Source: JALZEG01 sp046263255
GTDB lineage: Bacteria > Actinomycetota > CADDZG01 > WHSQ01
Assembly: GCA_046263255.1 (NCBI GenBank)
Contig: JBHELD010000011.1
Span: 1 to 11,437, forward strand
Reading direction: 5' to 3'
DNA length: 11,437 nt
Of the stretch, positions 6,157 to 11,437 are shown piece after piece. Both the position numbers and the translations under genes were made by a program. The notes under the pieces are model-generated. The model was not told where the DNA came from and made no database searches. It worked only from the letters and a program-made list of their open reading frames with translations. Within the stretch, counting starts at the first letter, position 1. Each line of letters starts with the position of its first letter.

Positions 6157-7011
6157 ATGTATCGCCGCAACGGACGAGGGCGGTTGCTGCTGCTCGTCTT
6201 CCTCGCCCTGGCCGTACTGGTAATCACGCTCGACTACCGGCAGGGCCCAGGGGGTCCGCTCGAACGGGCCAAGGACTTCTCGGTCACGCTCGTGGCCCCC
6301 ATTCAGCGCGGGTTCACGACGGTCTTCCGCCCGGTCGGGAACTTCTTCTCCTCGCTGGGTGAGCTAGGCAGCCTCCGGAGCAAGAACGCCGAGCTCGAGG
6401 ACAGGGTCGCGCAGCTCGAGGCGGAGAACCGCCAGGCCGAGGAGCTGATCTACGAGAACGCCCGGCTCGCCGACCTCCTCGACCTCGAGAGCTCCTGGAT
6501 CGTGGGCGAGCGCGTCAACGCGCGCGTCATCGCAACTGGCCCGAACAACTTCATCTGGGCCGCCACGATCGACAAGGGGCGGGCCGACGGAGTCGAGCCG
6601 GACATGGCCGTGATAGCACCCGAGGGTCTCGTCGGGAAGATCATCGCCGCCGGCGCGGACCAGGCGACGGTCCTCTACCTGATCGACCCCAAGGGAGCGG
6701 CAGGCGCGCGCATCAGCGGTGGCCGCGACGCCGGGACCGTTCACGGGACCGGCGCGGGCGAGCCGCTCGCGTTCGAGCGCATCGGCGTCAACGCGGACGC
6801 GGAGGTCGGCGACAAGGTCGTAACCTCGGGGTACGACGGCGGCATCTTCCCCGGCGGGATCCCGATCGGCTACGTCGTCGACGTCGGCGGCGACGCCCGC
6901 GAGTCGACGAAGGAGATCGAGGTGGAGCCGTACGTCGACTTCACGACGCTCGACTTCGTCCAGATCCTCGTGGAGAGCGGGCCGCGCCTGACGATGAACG
7001 AGGGATCGTGA
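6157..7011 (+). CDS. mreC: Rod-shape determining protein MreC
   Basis: Membrane-anchored scaffold that links MreB filaments to PBP2 and RodA in the periplasmic or extracytoplasmic space and activates PBP2. The product is 284 residues with a short basic cytoplasmic N-terminus (YRRNGRGR), a single transmembrane helix at about 9-26, a coiled coil at about 66-110 (LRSKNAELEDRVAQLEAEN), and the MreC beta-barrel domains from about 115 (NNFIWAATIDKG, AVIAPEGLVGKI, TSGYDGGIFPGGIPIGYV). The C-terminal VDFTTLDFVQILV matches the family end. ATG at 6157 is the first start after an in-frame TGA at 6148. The nearest ribosome-binding-like sequence, AAGAGG, is 12 nt upstream, which is weak and may lower the yield relative to mreB. 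mreD follows after 1 nt. Confidence 0.95.
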   Translation: MYRRNGRGRLLLLVFLALAVLVITLDYRQGPGGPLERAKDFSVTLVAPIQRGFTTVFRPVGNFFSSLGELGSLRSKNAELEDRVAQLEAENRQAEELIYENARLADLLDLESSWIVGERVNARVIATGPNNFIWAATIDKGRADGVEPDMAVIAPEGLVGKIIAAGADQATVLYLIDPKGAAGARISGGRDAGTVHGTGAGEPLAFERIGVNADAEVGDKVVTSGYDGGIFPGGIPIGYVVDVGGDARESTKEIEVEPYVDFTTLDFVQILVESGPRLTMNEGS

Positions 7012-7012
7012 C

Positions 7013-7573
7013 ATGGCGATGACGGCACGACAGCGCGCTCCCGGCCTCTTCCGGGAGATCGGCCTTCCCCGTGTGTTCGCCGTGGCCGCGGTGATCGTCG
7101 TCGCGCTCGCGCTGCAGTCCACGTTGCTGGCGCAGGTCACGATCCTGGGCGTCATCCCGCAGGTCGTGCTCGTCGTCGTCGTCTGCTTCGCGTACCTCGA
7201 CGGCGAACGGGTCGGGCTCGTCACCGGCTTCTCCGCCGGGATGTTGCAGGACCTGCTCCCGTTCCCGGCGGTGATCGGCCTCACCGCGTTCGTCTACACG
7301 CTGGTGGGCTACGGGGTCGGCATCCTGCGCCAGTACGCGCCCGCCGACGCCGTCTGGACGCCCGTGCTGGTCGTCGCGCTGTCTTCGGCGGTCGCGGAGC
7401 TCGGCTACGCGGCCCTGGCGATCATCCTCGGCGAACCGTGGGTCGGCCTCGGCTACACCGCTCGCGTGGCCGGTCTCGTCGTCCTCTACAACACGCTTCT
7501 GACGCCGTTCGTGTTCCCGCTCGTGCGGCGGGTCGCCGACCGGTTCCGGCCCGAGAAGGTGCACCGGTGGTGA
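7013..7573 (+). CDS. mreD: Rod-shape determining membrane protein MreD
   Basis: Polytopic inner-membrane partner of MreC and PBP2 in the elongation complex. The 186-residue protein is strongly hydrophobic with about five or six predicted helices (near 21-40, 47-63, 66-82, 86-105, 116-138 and 150-172). The segment GFSAGMLQDLLP matches the G-F-x-x-G-x-L-x-D signature of MreD. The start ATG lies 1 nt after the mreC stop, with GAGGGA (7000-7005) placed 7 nt upstream inside the mreC end; a second ATG at 7019 is also possible. Its last codons overlap the start of mrdA. Primary sequence is weakly conserved in this family, so the call rests on the motif, topology and position together. Confidence 0.93.
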   Translation: MAMTARQRAPGLFREIGLPRVFAVAAVIVVALALQSTLLAQVTILGVIPQVVLVVVVCFAYLDGERVGLVTGFSAGMLQDLLPFPAVIGLTAFVYTLVGYGVGILRQYAPADAVWTPVLVVALSSAVAELGYAALAIILGEPWVGLGYTARVAGLVVLYNTLLTPFVFPLVRRVADRFRPEKVHRW

Positions 7574-9624
7574 CGGGCAACGGCGGCCCGGCGCTGGGTC
7601 CGGACCGCGGCGCGCGGGGAGGCGCCGACCGGACGGTGCTCCGCCTCGCGGTGATGGCGGTCCTGCTCGTCGCCGCGTTCGTCGCGCTGTTCTCCCGGCT
7701 CTGGTACCTGCAGGTCCTCGCCGTCGGCGACTACCGCACGCTCGCGAAGGAGAACAGGGTCCGTCTCGTCTACTCCGAGCCCGAACGCGGGCGGATCCTC
7801 GACCGCAACGGCAAGGTCCTCGTCGGCAACCGCGACTCCCTGTCGATCACGATCGACCGCCAGAGGATCGAGCCCGGGTCGCTCAAGGAGCGGAAGGTGC
7901 TCTACGAGGTCGCGCGCCTTCTCGTACCCGAGCGCCTGCGAGCGCGCGAGCACAAGCGCGCGCTGATCGCGAAGGTCAAGGAGATGCGCGAGGAGCTGAA
8001 CGACGCGACGGTCTCTCCGTACAAGCCGGTCGCGGTCGTGAACGACGTGCCCGAGTCGGTCGTGAACTGGATCGACGAGAACCCCGAGGACTTCCCGGGA
8101 GTGGCGGCCGAGGAGCTTCCGGTCCGCACGTACCCGCACGGAAAGCTCGCGGCCCATGTGCTGGGGTACGTCGGCGAGATCAACGCGGACGAGCTCGAGT
8201 ACCCGGAGTTCGAGAACGCGCGGCCCCCCTACGAGTCGGGCGACCTGATCGGGAAGAACGGCGTCGAGCGGACCTACGACCGCTGGCTGAGAGGCAAGCC
8301 GCAGATCCAGCGCAAGATCGTGAACTCGGCCGGCGACGTCGTCCAGGACGCCGAGGTGACGCAGGAGGAGGAGCCCGGCAAGGACCTCATCCTGTCGCTC
8401 GACGTCGAGGCGCAGAAGATCGCGGAGAAGGCGCTGGCCAGCGGTATCTACGCGGCTCGTGCCGCGGGGGAGGAGGCCCCCGACGGCGCCGTCGTCGTCA
8501 TGGATCCGAACGACGGCGGCATCCTCGCGATGGCGAGCTTCCCGACGTACGACCCCTCGATGCTCGCGGACGGCCTGAGCCTTGCGGAGCAGAAGGAGCT
8601 GCACGGCGACCCCTCGACCGGCGAGGACGACGCGGAGCTGAACCGCGCCCTGCAGGCGGGGGTTCCACCGGGATCCACGTTCAAGGTCGTGACCGCGGGG
8701 GCCGCGCTGGCGAACGACGTAGCGTCGCCCTCCAGCTACCTCGACTGCCCGCCCTACAAGAAGTACGGGGCGACGGGCATCACGACGGTCTTCCACAACT
8801 GGACGTCCGTGCACTTCGGCTCGATCGGCTTCCCGGAGTCGCTCGAGATCTCCTGCGACACGTTCTATTACGAGCTCGGGTGGCAGATGGAGGAGCGCTG
8901 GGGCGCGGCGAACGGCGACGGCACCGAGCGGTTCCAGGACTACATGCGCCTGACCGGCTTCGGCAGGGAGACGGGGATCGACCTACCGTACGAGTCCGAG
9001 GGCCGCGTCCCGGACGAGAAGTGGTGCACGGAGTATCGCGAGGACGGCCTCGGGTGCTTCGACGGGTGGCTTCCGGGCTTCACCGTCAACATGGCGATCG
9101 GCCAGGGCGACCTGGTCGTCAGCCCGCTGCAGATGGCCGTGGCGTTCGGCGCGATCGCCGCGGACTCAGGCGCGGTGTGGCAGCCCCACATCGGGAGGCA
9201 GATCGGCGTCCCCGACCCCGACAGCGGCGAGGAGGAGATCGTCCGCGAGATCGAGCCGCGGGCCGTCCGGCGGCTCCCGCTCGACGCGGCCGAGCTCGGG
9301 GTGATCCGCGAGGGCCTCGTCGACGTCGTCTCCGGCGACAACGGGACCGCCGCCGGCGCGTTCGCGGGGTTCCCGCTCGACCAGTACCCCGTCGCCGGGA
9401 AGACGGGCACGGCCCAGATCGGGTCGTCGGAGCTCGACGTCAACTACGCGTGGTTCGTGTCGTACGCGCCGGCGGACGATCCCCGATACGTCGTCTCCGT
9501 CTACGTCGCGAAGGGCGGGCACGGCGGCGCGACCGCGGCTCCCATATCGCGGCAGATCTACGAGGGGCTCTTCGGCATCGACGAAGCGACCGACGTGAGC
9601 CTGGGACACGACGAGTCCGGCTGA
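7570..9624 (+). CDS. mrdA: Penicillin-binding protein 2, peptidoglycan transpeptidase
   Basis: Class B penicillin-binding protein that crosslinks glycan strands made by RodA during elongation; beta-lactam target. Counting from the GTG at 7570 it has 684 residues: a short cytoplasmic tail, one signal-anchor helix (about 25-45, LAVMAVLLVAAFVALF), a dimerisation/pedestal domain (about 60-270, with RGRILDRNG and GLIGKNG-like DLIGKNGVERTYD), and the transpeptidase domain. Catalytic motifs are SxxK = STFK (S369, K372), SxN = SCD (S428; Asp in the third position as in E. coli PBP2) and KTGT (611-614). All four Cys (393, 429, 486, 496) lie in the extracytoplasmic catalytic domain. The GTGA at 7570-7573 overlaps the mreD stop by 4 nt; GTG at 7567 is an equally in-frame alternative with better spacing from GAGAAGG (7553-7559). 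An upstream in-frame ATG at 7438 lies deep inside mreD and is rejected. PBP2 rather than a division PBP is inferred from the neighbours. Confidence 0.95.
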   Translation: MTGNGGPALGPDRGARGGADRTVLRLAVMAVLLVAAFVALFSRLWYLQVLAVGDYRTLAKENRVRLVYSEPERGRILDRNGKVLVGNRDSLSITIDRQRIEPGSLKERKVLYEVARLLVPERLRAREHKRALIAKVKEMREELNDATVSPYKPVAVVNDVPESVVNWIDENPEDFPGVAAEELPVRTYPHGKLAAHVLGYVGEINADELEYPEFENARPPYESGDLIGKNGVERTYDRWLRGKPQIQRKIVNSAGDVVQDAEVTQEEEPGKDLILSLDVEAQKIAEKALASGIYAARAAGEEAPDGAVVVMDPNDGGILAMASFPTYDPSMLADGLSLAEQKELHGDPSTGEDDAELNRALQAGVPPGSTFKVVTAGAALANDVASPSSYLDCPPYKKYGATGITTVFHNWTSVHFGSIGFPESLEISCDTFYYELGWQMEERWGAANGDGTERFQDYMRLTGFGRETGIDLPYESEGRVPDEKWCTEYREDGLGCFDGWLPGFTVNMAIGQGDLVVSPLQMAVAFGAIAADSGAVWQPHIGRQIGVPDPDSGEEEIVREIEPRAVRRLPLDAAELGVIREGLVDVVSGDNGTAAGAFAGFPLDQYPVAGKTGTAQIGSSELDVNYAWFVSYAPADDPRYVVSVYVAKGGHGGATAAPISRQIYEGLFGIDEATDVSLGHDESG

Positions 9625-10802
9625 TGGCGATGGAGGGGATCTTCGGCGAGGCAGTGGACCGGATCGGCGGCGAGCCGATCTCGGCCCGCATGGCGCGCAA
9701 GGCGCCGCTGCGGCACCTCGACCCGACGCTGCTCCTCGTCACGCTGCTGCTCACCGCGTTTGGAGCCGTCATGATTCTCTCCGCGACGCGCCACAAGCAG
9801 GCGACGGCGGGGCTCGATCCGACGCTGTTCCTCGACCGTCAGCTCGTCTACGTGGTCGCGGCGACCGTCGTGCTGTTCCTGGTCAGCTTCTTCGACTACA
9901 GGCACTTCAAGGCCTTCGCGCCGGTCTTGTACGCCGTCGTCGTGCTCGCGCTCGTCGCGGTCGTCTCGCCGCTCGGGCAGGAGGTCCAGGGCTCGCAGCG
10001 CTGGATCGACCTCGGATTCTTCCAGATGCAGCCGTCGGAGATGGCGAAAGTCGTCGTGATCGTCTCGCTCGCCGCGTACTTCTCCTCGCTGAAGGGCCAC
10101 CTCCGCGCGCGCGACGTCGCGGCCGCCGTCGGGGTCGTCGCGCTGCCGTGCCTGTTGATCTACGTCCAGCCCGACCTGGGGACGATGATGGTCTTCGTCG
10201 CGCTGCTTGCCGTCATGCTGCTGGTGGGCGGCGCCAGGATCAGGCACCTCCTCGTCCTCGCGGTCCTGGCCGTCGTCGGCGTCGCGTTCGTCGTCCAGGC
10301 GGGGATGCTCGAGGACTACCAGGTCCGTCGCATCACGGCGTTCCTCGACCCGACGCCCGACGTGCAATCCGAGGGCTACAACCTCGCCCAGTCGGAGATC
10401 GCGATCGGCTCCGGCGGCATGAGCGGGCAGGGGCTCGAGGGCAAGAACACCCAGACGTCGCTCGACTTCATCCCCGAGCAGCACACCGACTTCATCTTCA
10501 CCGCGGTGGGCGAGCAGCTCGGTTTCGTCGGGTCGGCCACGCTGCTCGCGCTGTTCGCGTCCCTGCTGTGGCGCGCGCTGAGGATCGCCGCGATGTCGCG
10601 CGATCTCTTCGGTACGTTCGTCGCCGCGGGGATCGCGGGGTACTGGGGGTTCCAGCTGTTCATCAACATGGGTATGACGATGGGCATCATGCCCATCACG
10701 GGGATCCCCCTGCCCTTCATCTCCTACGGAGGTTCCAGCCTGATCACCAACTTCATGGCAGTAGGTCTGCTGCTCAACATCCACATGAGGCGGTTCCTGT
10801 GA
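9624..10802 (+). CDS. rodA: SEDS peptidoglycan glycosyltransferase RodA
   Basis: Multi-pass membrane glycosyltransferase that polymerises lipid II into glycan strands, paired with PBP2. The product is 392 residues: a hydrophilic N-terminal stretch of about 33 residues, then about ten transmembrane helices. SEDS signatures are GSQRWIDLGFFQMQPSEMAKV, QPDLGTMMVF, FIPEQHTDFIFTAVGEQLGFVG and the C-terminal MGIMPITGIPLPFISYGGSS. D289 in HTDFIF corresponds to the Asp proposed as catalytic in SEDS proteins. The ATG at 9624 shares its A with the mrdA stop TGA, which implies translational coupling; later in-frame Mets (9630, 9690) are possible starts. The neighbours favour RodA over FtsW. The stop overlaps the GTG of the next gene. 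Confidence 0.96.
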   Translation: MAMEGIFGEAVDRIGGEPISARMARKAPLRHLDPTLLLVTLLLTAFGAVMILSATRHKQATAGLDPTLFLDRQLVYVVAATVVLFLVSFFDYRHFKAFAPVLYAVVVLALVAVVSPLGQEVQGSQRWIDLGFFQMQPSEMAKVVVIVSLAAYFSSLKGHLRARDVAAAVGVVALPCLLIYVQPDLGTMMVFVALLAVMLLVGGARIRHLLVLAVLAVVGVAFVVQAGMLEDYQVRRITAFLDPTPDVQSEGYNLAQSEIAIGSGGMSGQGLEGKNTQTSLDFIPEQHTDFIFTAVGEQLGFVGSATLLALFASLLWRALRIAAMSRDLFGTFVAAGIAGYWGFQLFINMGMTMGIMPITGIPLPFISYGGSSLITNFMAVGLLLNIHMRRFL

Positions 10803-11437
10803 GCGAACCCTCTCCCCGCAAGCGCGAGAAGGCGTCGGACCTCCCCAGTCTCGAAGAGATCTCGCGACCCGCGGAGGCGGCGCCGGAAGCCACGCCCGAA
10901 GGGCGCGAGCCGGCGCGCCGCAGGCGGTCGCGCCGTCGTCCGGCACGGCAACCCGAGGCGTCCGCCCCGTCTGCTCCGGTCGAGGAGAAGGCGGAGCCAG
11001 AAAGCGATCCCGAGACCGGTGAACGCACCCGCCGGGGCGGGTCGACGCGGCGCGGCCGCGGGCGCGGGGGCCGCGGGCGCAGGTCGCCGCGCGCGTCGGC
11101 GCCGCAGACGGACCGTGTGATGCTCGTCCACGCGAAGCCGGGCGGGATCCAGATCGGGGTGCTCGAGGAGAGCCGGATCGTCGAGCACTACGTCGCGCGC
11201 GACGAGGACCGCTCGATCGTCGGCAACGTGTACCTCGGCCGCGTCCAGAACGTCCTTCCGGGCATGGAGGCGTCGTTCATCGACGTCGGCGAGCCTCGCA
11301 ACGGCGTGCTGTACGCAGGCGAGGTCGGCATCGCCGGAGACGAGGGCGAGGAGGTCCCGCGCATCGAGACCGTGCTGAAGAGCGGACAGGCGATCCTCGT
11401 CCAGGTCACGAAGGATCCGATGCGCGCGAAGGGGGCT
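10799..11437 (+). CDS. rng: Ribonuclease E/G family endoribonuclease, 3'-truncated
   Basis: Endoribonuclease that initiates mRNA decay and processes rRNA and other stable RNAs. The frame opens with GTG at 10799, overlapping the rodA stop by 4 nt (GTGA), and is open for 213 codons to the window edge. Residues 1 to about 103 are low-complexity and charged: RRRRSRRRPAR near 40-50, a Glu/Pro-rich stretch, then RRGRGRGGRGRRS near 84-96, probably disordered and RNA-binding. The conserved core begins near 106 (VMLVHAKPGGIQIGVLEESRIVEHYV), and the S1-type RNA-binding domain shows GNVYLGRVQNVLPGMEASFIDVG, RNGVLYAGEV and GQAILVQVTKDPMRAKGA, diagnostic of RNase E/G. The DNase-I-like catalytic part and any C-terminal scaffold lie outside the window, so rne versus rng cannot be decided; actinobacterial enzymes with flanking extensions are often named rne. 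Confidence 0.93.
   Translation, partial: MSEPSPRKREKASDLPSLEEISRPAEAAPEATPEGREPARRRRSRRRPARQPEASAPSAPVEEKAEPESDPETGERTRRGGSTRRGRGRGGRGRRSPRASAPQTDRVMLVHAKPGGIQIGVLEESRIVEHYVARDEDRSIVGNVYLGRVQNVLPGMEASFIDVGEPRNGVLYAGEVGIAGDEGEEVPRIETVLKSGQAILVQVTKDPMRAKGA

Noticed and set aside
7438..7569. ATG at 7438 as mrdA start
   Set aside because: It would overlap mreD by more than 130 nt and add an Arg-rich leader that reads as the mreD sequence in the wrong frame.

Overview
This GC-rich window is almost fully coding. It carries a housekeeping and cell-shape locus in the order valS (5'-truncated) - folC - ndk - [small basic protein gene, opposite strand] - mreB - mreC - mreD - mrdA (PBP2) - rodA - RNase E/G gene (3'-truncated). 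From general knowledge this order is typical of Actinomycetota. The actinobacterial-looking small basic protein and the arginine-rich N-terminal extension of the RNase fit the same group. Because mreBCD is present, a rod-shaped or filamentous lineage is more likely than mycobacteria or corynebacteria, which lack it. I cannot place it below phylum.

Layout: positions 3-4259 (+) hold valyl-tRNA synthetase, folylpolyglutamate/dihydrofolate synthase 4 nt downstream, and nucleoside diphosphate kinase after a 35-nt gap with a strong Shine-Dalgarno. Positions 4270-4674 (-) encode a 134-residue Ser/Lys/Arg-rich, histone-tail-like protein that converges on ndk with a 10-nt gap. It contains two perfect 39-bp tandem repeats. 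The 196-nt interval 4675-4870 should carry divergent start signals for this gene and for mreB. After mreB comes a 254-nt non-coding interval with two hairpins and a promoter-like pair. Then follows a tightly coupled run mreC-mreD-mrdA-rodA-rng, where each junction is a 1-nt gap or a 1- to 4-nt overlap.

How the genes work together: MreB filaments, MreC and MreD scaffold the elongation complex. RodA polymerises glycan strands from lipid II and PBP2 crosslinks them. The last gene encodes the endoribonuclease of RNA turnover and is translationally coupled to rodA. The upstream genes supply Val-tRNA, polyglutamylated folates and balanced NTP pools.

I do not see a new defence or mobile system here. 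The points most worth a second look are the repeat-bearing basic protein, an abrupt change of codon use in the first ~190 bases of valS, the structured mreB-mreC interval, and the direct rodA-RNase E/G overlap. No tRNA, rRNA, CRISPR array, insertion sequence or attachment site was recognised.
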